In this document: in pieces, positions 24,308 through 34,871 of the stretch
Layout of the letters: every line of letters begins with the position of its first letter
How positions within the stretch are numbered: position 1 is the stretch's first letter
NCBI GenBank assembly: GCA_963576785.1
Contig: OY756140.1
Span: 1,736,001 to 1,800,000 of the forward strand
Reading direction: 5' to 3'
DNA length: 64,000 nt
Source: Chlorophyllum brunneum
Taxonomy: Eukaryota > Basidiomycota > Agaricomycetes > Agaricales > Agaricaceae
Notes under the pieces: model-generated
The model's input: only the letters and a program-made list of their open reading frames with translations
Told to the model about the DNA's origin: nothing
Databases searched by the model: none
Program-made: the position numbers and the translations under genes

Positions 24308-24341
24308 TCCCCTCGTTTTTGTCCCACCAGAGCCGCCCCCC

Positions 24342-25196
24342 ATGTCCTTCTCAAAGGCCGTTCTTCTCTTCCTCTCCTTCCTCGCCTCCGTCACTGCTCT
24401 CGCCACCCCCCATGCCCCCCGCGCCATCCATCACCGTGCACTCGCTGGCCGCATCGCTCTCCCCGAGCCCGTCGACGTCTTCCCTGCCCCCGTCCGCAGG
24501 CGTCAGAACGGCAAGCGCTGCAGGCCCCGTCCCTCCTCTCCCGCCGTTGCGCAGCCCACCAGCACAAAGGTGACCGACACCACCAAGGCCCCCCCCACCC
24601 ACACTGCCCCTCCACCCACCACTCACAGGCCATCTCCGACCACAACCAAGGAGCATCCTCCCGCTACAACCAAAAAACCCTCTTCCCCGTCTTCTAACAA
24701 CCTCCCCAGCTTTATGGTTGGTACCCAGATTGGTCAGGGTACCTTTTACGAAAGTGTGTATCCACCCCCATGCTCTGATCGCATTTTGCTCATCCCCGGA
24801 ACCAGCTGGCCTTACTGCATGCGGTGTCACCAACACCGACTCTGAACACATTGCAGCCGTCTCGCACCTATTGTTTGATGTCTTCCCGTATGTTGTTTTG
24901 CACCACATCAGACTTTTTGTTCACTTGACGGCGTACAGTGGGTATAACCGTGCCAATCCCAACAATAATCCTATTTGTGGACGCAAGGTCACCGCTCACT
25001 GTGAATATCTCCCACACTTTGATGTTTATTGCGTACTCACACCACATCAGACCAGGGCAAGAGCGTCACTGTTGCCATCACAGATCGCTGCACAGGATGT
25101 GCCCTCACCGACCTCGATTTTTCTCCTTCTGCCTTCCGCGAACTCGCAGATTTCTCCCTTGGTCGTTTGGACGGCGTCAAGTGGGAATGGGTCTAA
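24342..25196 (+). CDS. Secreted RlpA-like double-psi beta-barrel (expansin-like) protein
   Basis: Signal peptide MSFSKAVLLFLSFLASVTALA, then a ~110-residue Pro/Thr/Ser-rich stretch (likely O-glycosylated; TTTKEHPPATTKKPS), then a C-terminal double-psi beta-barrel domain. The domain starts VGTQIGQGTFYE and continues after an intron GACGVTNTDSEHIAAVSH, HLLFDVFP, then GYNRANPNNNPICGRKVTA, GKSVTVAITDRCTGCALTD and LDFSPSAFRELADFSLGRL, ending GVKWEWV at 25196. The DRCxGC and LDLS-like (LDFSPSAF) motifs are the family signatures. Only the DPBB part is present, without the expansin C-terminal domain, so cell-wall loosening is not assured; related fungal proteins are linked to plant or fungal wall contact. 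Three introns, phases consistent. Confidence 0.85.
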
Positions 25197-25555
25197 ATTC
25201 CATGTCACAGTTTAACAACTTCTCCTTTCCTTTCTCTCTTTCCTCTCTTTTATTTGTAACTTTCCAACCCGGTGACAAGCAGTGCTTGATGCGCACATTC
25301 CGACCGCAGCTCGATGCTGCAGGTAAGATTGCGAGGCAGTCACCCTTAACGTTCGAGCGTGCTTGACGTTCTTAACGAGGTCACCTACTTGCTGTAGCCA
25401 TGTATGTGCTTTCTCTGTCCCAATTGCTTCAATAGCTCTGGTAGCACTCTTCCATGAGAAAATGTAATGATTAGCATGGATAAATAGTATTGTTTGATGC
25501 AACTTGTGCAAGTCCTAGAGACATCTAACTCCCTTCCATTTTTCCAGCACTGCGA
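25197..25555. other. Convergent intergenic region
   Basis: 359 bp between the stop codons of the secreted barrel gene (+) and IPI1 (-). It contains a TC-rich tract (about 25206-25265) directly after the first stop. No gene is supported; the frame at 25212-25511 on the minus strand is low complexity at its end and lacks a conserved look. Confidence 0.45.
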
Positions 25556-28474
25556 TCATATCGGTTTGGAGGGAGAAACCGCCTTAAGCACATGTATCCA
25601 ATACGTCTCCTCGTTGGTACCCGCCGCCACCAAACTCACTGCATTGGAGAGCGCACGACAAGCTTCGGACACATCAGTCTTGGATTGACTTCCATACGCC
25701 AAAAGAGTAGACACCATATCTAAACATAGCCTCCGGAGATGCGAATGGGCGAGTGAAAGTTTGCTGTACGGACCGGACAGCTCTCCGCGGACTGGATGAC
25801 TGATGGTGAAATAAGGCACCAGCCGTAATCCAAGAGTAGAGATCGTCTGATGCATTCCAGGATCAAAGGCCGGTGGATCATGTCAACGACGACCACTGAC
25901 CTTTGGGTTAACAGATGGCGATCGACGTTGTAGTAGACGCAATAGAAACCGGGAAATGACCTGATTGAACAAGGTTCAGCACAAGAGAGTAGAGACGTGC
26001 TTGATCATACCTCCGTCGCCATGGGATCACTGCTACCTATTTCCCAAAGAGTTTGCGGCAGGTGAATCAACCAGTTTTCAAACATTCGCTGCGCCTGATC
26101 ATCACTCCCGACACGAAAAGCACCCTGATAGTGTGGTTCAGTCTCGAGCTAGAGTACAGGAGGAAATTTAATGTCCGGCAAGTAGAACGCGCGAAAAACA
26201 ACTAACCAGCACCAATCGCGCCACAAATTCGACCGTCAGTCGCTTTGCACTGGATTTGGACGAGGTTTTGTTCGCATGCTCCAGCAATGCTTGCAGAACG
26301 TCTGTTGTATGCGAAGATAGCTCGGGATAGGAGTTGCTGATGATCGACCAAATACTTGGCAAAAGCGCAAGGTAAGAGTCTGCAGATAAGGTTTGAGGGG
26401 TTTGGCTGGTCGACATGCTTTGGCCCCGCAGGAGCTTCGTGATATATTCGCTGACGAGCGTCACTGGCGTTATTAGAGCATGGTCCAGTTTTGGCTGTTG
26501 ATCCCGTGTTACTTGACTATTCTTTCCATGATTCAATGAAACCGAATTCGAGCGAAGAACAAGTAACGACGTCAATTCACAATAAATGAGGTTCAGATCT
26601 TGGAAGTTTTGATTGAGCTAATTCAGTGTGAGGACGATTTTGTCTTGGCCACGAATGGGTGAGAATCCCTAACCTTGATATCTCGAGATTTTGAAGACAT
26701 GAAGGGGAAGTAAGGCGTCAAATAACCCAAGAGTGCTTCCAACTCCGATAATGTCGAAGAAGAGGTCTAAGGGCATTTTAGAAACTATTCAATGACAAAG
26801 CCTTGTCACTCACTGTTTCGGTGTCTTCAAGAACCGTTCCATAAAGGAGAGATGCAATCCGAGTAACCGCCACAATCATTGACGTCTCTGTTTCATCACA
26901 GTTACCATCCGGAGCAAAAACGGAGGGTGCACAATCCAAAATGGTTGACACAAAGATTGGATGTAATATTCGAGATAAGTGCTGAATGAATGAATATCAA
27001 CTATAAGATAAGTGTAACAAGAGGCACTGTCTCCTTACTGAAAGAAATGTTGACGCCGACTTCCCAGCGCTGGTCCCCTCTAGAAGACCTCCTGAAGATG
27101 TTACGACGTCTTCTTCCATCCCTTGCACTGCGCATGGTGTTCCACAGTCAAGTAACGGGTAGTCTTGAGGAGATTCGCCGGGATCATTCCGTATGTGAAT
27201 CCATTTTGGTGCGGATCGGCTCCGGTGGTTTCTTTTTGACGACGGCTGAGATCGGGGATAAAGAGCTCCCTCGAATGCTTGGAATGCTTCTCGCGTCGTG
27301 AAAGATTGTGAGACAAACCAGGCGTATAGCGGAGCACTTGGATCCTGTTGAATTCCTCTGCGACTTTCCGTTGATAAACCTACTCGGAGGAAAGACGAGA
27401 ACGATTGTAGCACGGCAAGTTTCGACTAGAACAGTATCGGGCTGTGAAGAAGGGTACAGACATGGGAGAACTCACAGCTGGCGAAAGGACCACACTGGAA
27501 GTTGAGGTCGCAACTAGAGATCCTATCCAAAGGTTACTGAAGACTGTAGCGAGTCCTTCTAGAACAAATTCACCTTCTGCACCACCATATTTCGTGCCGG
27601 CACTGAGGTTCCCAAGATAACCTTCTAGCATGCGCTTCCCATGACTTGGGCCTACCGAATTCCATCCTTCGACAAGTGGTTCCGGGATGTAGTCAAGAAA
27701 GAGTACAAGGAATCGCACGGCATCTATCCTTATTTCAGGAAATATGTGTGTTTGTGCAGAAGCAACAAACATTACGAGGGCAGGCGCATGGGGCATCAAG
27801 TCTCCCTATTAAACATATATTCTTGGCCCTTGCTGGCTTTTAAAGTGGTGGGGAAGAACCGCACCTTGGGTAGCCTCGGGAGTAACCAAGAGAAAAATGC
27901 GAGAAGCTGCCTCCGAACGTCTGCATCCTGGAGTTTTGTGAGGTTTCTTCAATAAAATGTACGAAGGACCCGTACCTCATCGTTGATGATACGGGAAAGT
28001 TGATTGATCAGTTGAGATAGATGTTGGTCAACCAAATGCCAGTGTGCTTCCAGAAGTTCGTTTAACCCTGTGAGTGCATCTGGCCAGACTCAATAAAATC
28101 AGCTAGGTAGAGGTTGACACACACGCACCTTTCTTGACAGAGGGGCTATAGTGTTTCAGGTGCGCAAGTAAGTCGTTAATGGTAAGTTTTCGTTTAGTTG
28201 TCGGCGCGCTCTCGTCCTTGGCAGCGGTGATACTCTGGGCTGGAAGTGCAATGGCTACTTTCAATTAGAATTGTGCTTAGTAGGGGTATATGAGAACATA
28301 CAGCGAGCCTTAAATGATGTGTCTATGACATTGGACGGGGCCCTCTTCTCTTTGCCTAGCTTTAGTTTCGCTTTCTGCAATGTGGTTCAGCACTGGTAGG
28401 ACAGCAGTTGAAGGGAACAGCCCGACAGCGAAGTCTGCAGCCTTGTCTTTGCGCTTCTTAGTGCTTTTTGGCAT
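25556..28474 (-). CDS. IPI1: Pre-rRNA-processing protein Ipi1 (Rix1 complex, TEX10-like)
   Basis: HEAT-repeat subunit of the Rix1-Ipi3-Ipi1 complex needed for ITS2 processing and release of pre-60S particles. Start at 28474: MPKSTKKRKDKAADFA, then after an intron KAKLKLGKEKRAPSNVIDTS and FKAR, the diagnostic Ipi1 N-terminus. Next come TKRKLTINDLLAHLKHYSPS, VKKGLNELLEAHWHLVDQHL, LINQLSRIINDEDADVRR and HIFPEIRIDAVRFLVLFLDY with IPEPLVEGW, all typical of the Ipi1 N-terminal HEAT domain. The downstream two-thirds is a divergent Leu-rich helical array in about ten exons, ending YWIHVLKAVSPSKPI at 25556. The N-terminal half is confidently assigned; the exon chain between 27400 and 25860 is less certain. 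Confidence 0.87.
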
Positions 28475-28987
28475 GTCCTCGGTGAGATGACTGGCAGACT
28501 GGCTGGGCAACCGCTGAATTGGAGACGACAAGGACAAGGACGGGAAAAGTCTCGGCAAGGATTAGATTGGTGTCATCAAAAATTTCTGATTTTGGACAGG
28601 CGCCGGGATGCTGAAGCTTCACTTAATGGCTGCACTTGCCTGGATTGCATATTCGTTTCATTTTGAGAGCTCTTATTCCCTAGCCGCGCTATCTGCACTC
28701 AGGTCCTCAGGAATAGCAGTCGCCACACGATTTGCCCGGGCATCTGACCTTGCTACGTGGATTATAGGTTCGGGTTTTCTCATCCATGGTCCTGACGAGG
28801 ATCAAGGGTTCATTCTTTCCGACTCTCACCACCAGCGATTGGTCTATGACCCTTTGTCGAAGCGGTCTGTACATCCAATTTGAGAAGCGTTGCGCCCGAC
28901 GATTCCCCGAACTACGTTTGTCGTGGGACGTAGGCAGCCAGTCGTGAACATATAATGGGCCCCATCTGGACGTAGCTAACACCAAAA
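28475..28987. other. Divergent promoter region of IPI1 and the mannanase gene
   Basis: 513 bp. A 91-codon plus-strand frame (28608-28883) starts with ATG but has no splice-linked continuation, signal or recognisable motif, so I treat it as chance. A purine/pyrimidine-mixed sequence without a clear TATA box precedes the mannanase start. Confidence 0.45.
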
Positions 28988-31205
28988 ATGCGATTCCTTC
29001 TTGTCTCGCTACTGGCCGTCCTTGTCGCCCTGACAGGTGCCAAACGTCTGAACAAGCTTCCCAAGGGGTTTGCGACGACGAATGGTCGTGACTTTGAGAT
29101 AGACAGCAAACCATTCGTACAGTCACTCTCGTTTTTCCGTACCATCTAACTAATTGAGAGACAGGCTTTCGTAGGAGCAAACTCATACGTATGCATTTTG
29201 GCCCTCACCGTACCTACCAATTCTTAACAGCCTACAGTGGCTTCCCCTCCTCACTACCAAACAAGATGTTGAAGCAACATTCAAGGAGATGCAAGCTGGC
29301 GGTGTCAAGGTTGTCCGTACATGGGGTTTCAATGCCATCAACGGATCGGAATTGGCTGGTGCGCTCGAATCTGACCTGACTTATTATCAGGTAGGCACTG
29401 TACCCCGCTTTAGTTATACGAAGTTCCTCATCACATGTCGTAGGTTTGGAATTCAAGCAGCTGGGCTTTGAACGATGGACCCCAGGGACTTCAACGCCTC
29501 GACTATGTTGTCGAAACTGCCGGAAAATATGGCATCAAGCTCATCTTAACATTCACGAATAACTGGTGAGTCTCGCCGTCAGAGTGGAGGGTCAATCTCA
29601 ATCTCAGGCCGCCAGGGTTGGATACGGGGTGAGTCAAGATTGTGTTAAACCCACAATAATTTAGCTGACTACATACATACAGGGCATGGAGCTATATATC
29701 AACTGGATTGCCGGTGCTGGCAAGACCCACGACGTCTTCTACACGGATCGGCGCATCATTTCATCATACCGTGAGTTCATAGTTAACCAAGTCCCTTCTG
29801 CTAAAATAACCGGACACTCTTCTTAGAACGTTATGTCCGAACCCTTGTCAACCGCTACAAACACTCGCCCAACATCTTTGCTTGGGAACTCATGAACGAA
29901 GCGCGATGTTTGGGCGATCTTCCTGGTGGCCCTAGTTGTGTTCCTGGATCTAACACTCTCCACACATGGTACGAAGAGCAAGCGAATTTTGTCCGCAGAC
30001 TGTGCGTTACCCCGTGAGACGTCTTGAAAATTATAATCTCAACGTTTCTCCTTGTCAGTGACCCTCACCACATGATCACCACCGGAGGGGAAGGCCACTT
30101 CTACTGGAAGAGGGATGTTGGTTACTGGTGGAACAACACTTGGATTTCTGATTATAACTACAATGGTCAAGGTACTTGCCACTAAGTGTTCGCCTTTACT
30201 TATGATCTCAAGTCCATCCAGCTGGCGAGGATTTCGACCTCGACCTTCGGCTGGAGAACATCGACTTCGGAACATATGTATGACCATTGCACCACTTCTG
30301 TAATTTCCACTCACGACTAGCGGACCATTTAGCACCTTTATCCCCAGCTTTGGTAAGTATGATTGTTCTCCTAGAGCTTTGGAACACATTTAACAAAGAG
30401 GCCTAGGTATCCCCAGCTGGTCAGTATTGGACACTCCTCGACACAGGCTGGCGGTGATACTCAATAGTCTTTCAGGACTTCCCGGGATCCAATTGGACTA
30501 CCAAATCTTGGGGCCTCGAGTGGATACAGCAGCACGTGAAAGGTGCGAATGGGGGAGTTCATGACTATAAACCGCCCGATTGAGACATTTTCACCAGCGG
30601 CCAACAAGGCCAACAAGCCCGTTATACTTGAAGAATTTGGCCTTGGAGGTTTAAGTGGGTGCTGCCCAACGAGACTCGAATGTAATTCTGACGTAGCAAA
30701 GAAAACAAGACCGATGCTTACCCTGAATGGGTAGACTTGGCTCTCAAGACTGGTCATGGGTACGTTACACCAGGCTATGTTATTGATTCATAACTAACAA
30801 GCGTTTTTACAGAGGGTATGGAATTTTGTTCGGAGGCTGATCACACTAGTTGCTGACACGCTAACAGTATCATGCCATGGCAATTCGGGGTGAAGGGTCT
30901 CAAGGAAAGCGGAGGTAACCGCCTCATCAAATACGCCGACGCGCTCATTGATGGGGTATGTTGAAAATCCGAACATTTCACTGATTCATTCTGACGATGC
31001 CACCCAGGCTTCACCCAACGATGGTTCGTCCTTTCCAATATGGTTGATCTATTGTTGACATTCGAAATAGGGTTGGCCATCTACCGTAACCAGACAGCCT
31101 TGTGGAATCTCTTCCAGTAAGCTATATACTTTATTGTTTTAGTCGGCGACACTAACTTGTTTATAAAGAAATGCTGCGAAGATTCAGGCTTCGAGGTTCA
31201 GGTAG
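28988..31205 (+). CDS. Secreted endo-beta-1,4-mannanase, glycoside hydrolase family 5
   Basis: Hydrolyses beta-1,4-mannan of plant hemicellulose outside the cell. Signal peptide [18 protein letters not shown]. Mature start [20 protein letters not shown], then [38 protein letters not shown] and [19 protein letters not shown]. Catalytic acid/base is the Glu of WELMNEARC; the nucleophile is the second Glu of [10 protein letters not shown]. Other family 5 landmarks: [46 protein letters not shown]. There are ~14 introns; all joins tested keep frame, including tight ones at 29565-29690 and 30655-30700. Ends KIQASRFR at 31205. No carbohydrate-binding module or linker is present. The overall length (~430 residues) and motif set fit the fungal GH5_7 type. 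Confidence 0.92.
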
Positions 31206-31262
31206 TAGCTGCTTCTTCAAAAAAATATACTAGTTATAGCCTACTTCATGTTTTGCGGCTAG

Positions 31263-32071
31263 TCAGGTATCGTAATAGCTAACAAGTATCTGGTTCGGGT
31301 CCATTCCGCTCGCAGGACGGAAATACCATTGATCAGGACATATCCTGAGGTAGAAATTTAAGCCTCCGAACCAGCTGAAACCTACCCGTAAATTTAAGCA
31401 GAACAAATCGTCGTCGTCGACGCTGAAGCCTTCAACGTACACATTGAATTTAGCTACGAGTGGTCAGGATAATGTGGCAACCTCAACATGCCAGGCACTT
31501 ACCATGGGGTACTTCCTTTGGGAGAGCTACAGTATGTTGAACCTCGTAAGGCCCGGGTTGAACAGGGCACCGGACAGAAGTGTTGACGTTACGACTATAC
31601 AATAAATGAAAAGTCAAGAACTGAACGGTAAGCGGGAAGTCGCCGGCGTACGCTTCCTCACACAGGTCAAATCTCTTGGTCAAACGCTTAATGAGGCCAA
31701 GCTTGACAGCCACCTCTGCACATGCGCCTTCCTGGCCGCTTGTCAGAATAAGTTAATAGCACAAGGACACCCGCTCCCAGTTCAATGGTTTCTTCTGTGG
31801 TTGCTTTGACCTTGACGGTGAGATTGGCTGGGTGGATCGGGTGTCACTTCAATGGAATCAATCTTGACAGTATCGTCCTCTTCCCCTGCGGAGTGGAAAT
31901 TAGATACGGACATACCTCCGTTGGTGGGGACGTACCACAGACATTGTACTTCCAGCGATCGTTTCCTGCGACAGTGTTGTCCGGGAGAATAACCCGTATA
32001 TGGGAAGGCATAGCACCCGCGAGACCTAGAAGAGACAGAACAAGTAAGGCGATAGTAGCGAAGGGACGCAT
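31263..32071 (-). pseudogene. NPC2: NPC2/ML-domain phospholipid or sterol transfer protein with an apparent frameshift
   Basis: ML-domain lipid-transfer family (fungal phosphatidylglycerol/phosphatidylinositol transfer protein). Start at 32071 with signal peptide MRPFATIALLVLSLLGLAGA, then RWKYNVCG, a 50-nt intron, and EEDDTVKIDSIEVTPDPP. The same exon should continue NLTVKVKATTEETIELGA, and does so, but in a frame shifted by one base: the break lies at 31821-31838, where the sequence is too short for any intron. Beyond it the gene looks intact: EVAVKLGLIKRLTKRFDLC (after a 55-nt intron), RCPVQPGPYEVQHTVALPK, and FNVYVEGFSVDDDDLFCLN. The stop is uncertain (first in-frame stop at 31263). Either a recent inactivating indel or a sequencing error; the otherwise perfect splice sites and conservation favour the second or a very young lesion. 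Confidence 0.75.
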
Positions 32072-32291
32072 AATGGACTGAAGCAGGAGCAAGAGGCAGC
32101 ACCGAGTCCAGGGTGTGCTGAGCCGCGTGTAGATTGGATGAGGCCAGTAGTCCCAACAAGTGATCTTTTTTTATGTTTCTTTTATGTTTACGGTGTATAG
32201 TGGTATCGCACATGACGTACTCACGTCAGCCGAGTCACCAGCACAACCCTCGTAACCACTTCTCTCTTCTACCCCATCACATTCTTCCACC

Positions 32292-33348
32292 ATGAAGCCT
32301 CGCGAGTACTGCTGCTGTGCGATACCTATGGTCAATGCTGGCATCTATGCTACTCTCATCGAACAGTTTGGAGCTGGAATTTTGATAGGCGTTCTATCAG
32401 TTGCTACACCTCCAAGTGCGCAGAGGTCATAGCTGTCTAACGTACCAATTACCCATACCTTCTAGTTGTTGGTGCCGCTACACCATCGTTTGCTGGATGG
32501 CTTTTAGCCATCATCTGCTTCATCGCAGCCGCTCTCCAAATACTCGGTTTCCTCGGCGCTGCGAAAGTGCGCAGCACAATTATTGGATTGGATCGAGTGC
32601 ACTGACATATCCAAAGGAAAAACCCATACTTTATCGTCGTTATGTCACCTTGTATGGACTCATTCTCTGTGCTGCATTTGCGGTTGCAGCTGCGTGGGTC
32701 ATCGTCTCTGCCACTCGCCACTCTACAGCATCATCCAACTGCATTCAAAAGTTTTTCTCTGATGCATCTCTACAAAGCCAGGGCAAAACCCTATGCGACA
32801 TTTTTTCATGGGTAGATGTGGGCATCATGGGTGGGCTCTGGGTTCTCCTAGCCATTCTCCAGGTATGCCGCTGTTTCCAAGCTGCAAGACCTCGTTAACC
32901 GACTTCACAGGGCTATCTCTGCTTAGTTTTGTCCTCGTATGGTTCTTCACAACGAAGCGACCACCAACACTATGACACCCTCAGTGACCCAACCCATCCT
33001 CTAACTAAAGACACAATCCCAATGGCGGACCGTAGCGACCCATGGGACTCGCGGCCATCTACGGAATCCTCTCGCTCTCCACCTACTGGGTCGGATATCC
33101 GATATCAACATCTACGACAGATTAGTTCTGCGAGTGCCTCAGACGTTCTCAACCAACCCTATCACCAACCAGACGATAGTCTATCGAATGATTATGGATA
33201 CAAGTCCTCGTACTACAGCCCACCGCGGGAGAGACCGGAGGATATCTCCACGGCATCTCGCCCTGCCCCTCCGACATCCCACTCCAGCGATGGATATTAT
33301 ATAAGTTCTCGTCAGAACCGCCCTGCACATACAGATGGTTTAATTTGA
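32292..33348 (+). CDS. Four-helix membrane protein with disordered cytosolic tail, function unknown
   Basis: Start at 32292: MKPREYCCCAIPMVNAGIY, with a CCC cluster (a possible palmitoylation site) just before TM1 (AGIYATLIEQFGAGILIGVL). TM2 is in SFAGWLLAIICFIAAALQIL, TM3 in LYGLILCAAFAVAAAWVIV, and TM4 in IMGGLWVLLAILQGYLCLV. Between TM3 and TM4 is a lumenal loop with two Cys (SNCIQKFFSD, GKTLCDIFSW), a tetraspanin-like layout but without the CCG motif. The last ~140 residues are Ser/Tyr/Pro-rich and disordered (YGSSQRSDHQHYD onward), stop at 33348. Introns at about 32410-32465, 32570-32620 and 32862-32910. I recall similar proteins in other basidiomycetes, all uncharacterised. A plasma-membrane or vesicular adaptor role is possible but not supported by any motif. 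Confidence 0.8.
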
Positions 33349-33885
33349 GCGTTCGGCCTTTTGCGTGGTTCATTCCCATCTAATGTTTCCATCACCCCTG
33401 CCTTCACTTTATGCCACCCATTGTTTTGTTGGACTTATTGGACCTTTCGTGTAGTCTAGACATTTTCCGATTTCCAGACTAGATTAGCAGTCAATGACAA
33501 GCGGCGTCGCAAGATTGGGAGCGGCTGATGGGGCGCTGTGAGCTGCGTGATCGGAGATAGTGGCGCCTCGTTGTTTGCGCATGGCCCACAAAGAACCAGA
33601 GTGCGGTCCACACTTGCCTTTTTCAACTTGTTCTCCTTCGACAGTGATATTCTTCCCCAGCTCAAGACAATAGACCAAACCTGACAACCTCACGCTCGCA
33701 TAATGCACTGGTTCTCGGCCACAATTGTCATCCGCGTTCTTCATGTCCTGTCCAATCTACTCACGTACTATATCTGCTGGGAGAACCAGCCTTCCCGTTG
33801 CTTATTGCGCATTCCCAACTTGGACCCACCTTCCTACACCTCCTGCATCCCAATCTTTTGAAGAACCTTTTCACCCCTCTCTAAA
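33349..33885. other. Intergenic region upstream of the small conserved gene
   Basis: 537 bp, mostly AT/CT-mixed, with a T-rich stretch after the membrane-protein stop. A short plus-strand frame from the ATG at 33703 (MHWFSATIVIRVLH) is not extended by splice sites. Nothing else is seen. Confidence 0.4.
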
Positions 33886-34297
33886 ATGCCCTCCCTCTCT
33901 GACAACTATGATGTACACCTCGAGTTCACTAATGACACACCAGAATCTGCAACCATACAACTCCTCCGCGACTATGGGCGGAGCGGCGGCGGCGTTGTTC
34001 TGCTCAACGCGTCCGAGTCAGTTACCCTCGTTCTGGAGTCAGGCTCGTCTTATCGATACGTGGTCAAAATGCGTACAAGGGTCGTCAGTATAACGTGCGC
34101 GAATCCCCCTCGGTTTAACAAGTGTTCCGTTCATGCATTTCATCAGTGCCAGGACGTGGCGGAACATACAATGTTCATTATCGCATGTGCTTTCGAGCTC
34201 GGTAACAACACCATCCGAAAGTCCGCTACCGGACACCGGTGTGAGGGTAGATGGCCTCTTCAGGGACTTTCGGACATCGGTTTGGAGTGAGTCTTGA
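33886..34297 (+). CDS. Small uncharacterised conserved protein
   Basis: Two exons, ~115 residues. Start at 33886: MPSLSDNYDVHLEFTNDTP, then SATIQLLRDYGRSGGGVVLL, NASESVTLVLESGSSYRYV. A GT...AG intron of about 60 nt (donor GTGCGC near 34095) joins VVSIT to ARTWRNIQCSLSHVLSSSV and the tail ends DFRTSVWSES at 34297. The N-terminal part reads as a compact beta-sandwich (alternating hydrophobic residues, Gly-Gly turn). The sequence looks like a short protein conserved in Agaricomycetes that I remember only as hypothetical. Without the intron the frame would end in a different, unconvincing tail. No signal peptide or membrane segment. Confidence 0.72.
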
Positions 34298-34871
34298 GGT
34301 CCAGAGGATTTCGCGTTAGCTTTAGTGCTAGGTGATCACCCTCGTGCTCGACCACCAGTCCGATGTTGGATTAACCCTTCGCTCTAGATCTCAACACGCC
34401 ATATAATACCCTCAAACGGACTGATCCCCCTCTTATTAATTATTTGATGCATACCTATTGTGAATTATTTCTACCCCCCCGCGACGTTGATCACTGAAAA
34501 CTCATGTATGGGCTCCTTAAATTCCTTCATGCACCACATTAAATATTGGAACGGTGGGAGTTTAAACGTTTTCCCCTTTGGGGTTCAAATCGATGCTCAA
34601 GCTATTCTAGACCGCGTGCACCAAGGTTTTGCTTATTGTTCAAGGACTTCTGTGGAAATTGACACTGGATGCTTCGTATCATCACTCGTCGAGACCTCTG
34701 GCACTCTCATGGGAATCATCCTGCCTACCTGCACGTGCGCCTCTGCATTCGCTATCGTACTACTTCTTCGAGAACAGGGATCCCATTCAAAATTGCTTCT
34801 CATCATGTAATCCGGCCCAGCGTGCCACATAAAATCTCAAGGGTAGCAGAAAGGAAACAACGGTCTCCACC
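34298..34871. other. Intergenic region upstream of the AIM6-like gene
   Basis: 574 bp. A CACGTG core occurs at about 34733-34738 (context TGCACGTGCG), 135 bp before the next start codon. Frames at 34460-34810 (+) and 34633-34830 (-) overlap and look random. No gene supported. Confidence 0.4.

Noticed and set aside
25212..25511. Minus-strand ORF after IPI1 as an extra IPI1 exon
   Set aside because: It has a low-complexity end and no acceptor continuing the IPI1 frame; IPI1 ends well at 25556.
28608..28883. Plus-strand 91-codon ORF between IPI1 and the mannanase gene
   Set aside because: No signal, no recognisable motif, no splice-linked exons; it lies in a divergent promoter region and is most likely chance.
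29560..29700. Frame break in the mannanase gene
   Set aside because: Choosing the acceptor GCCGCCAG gives TNNWVGYGGMELYI, which matches the family, so splicing explains it.
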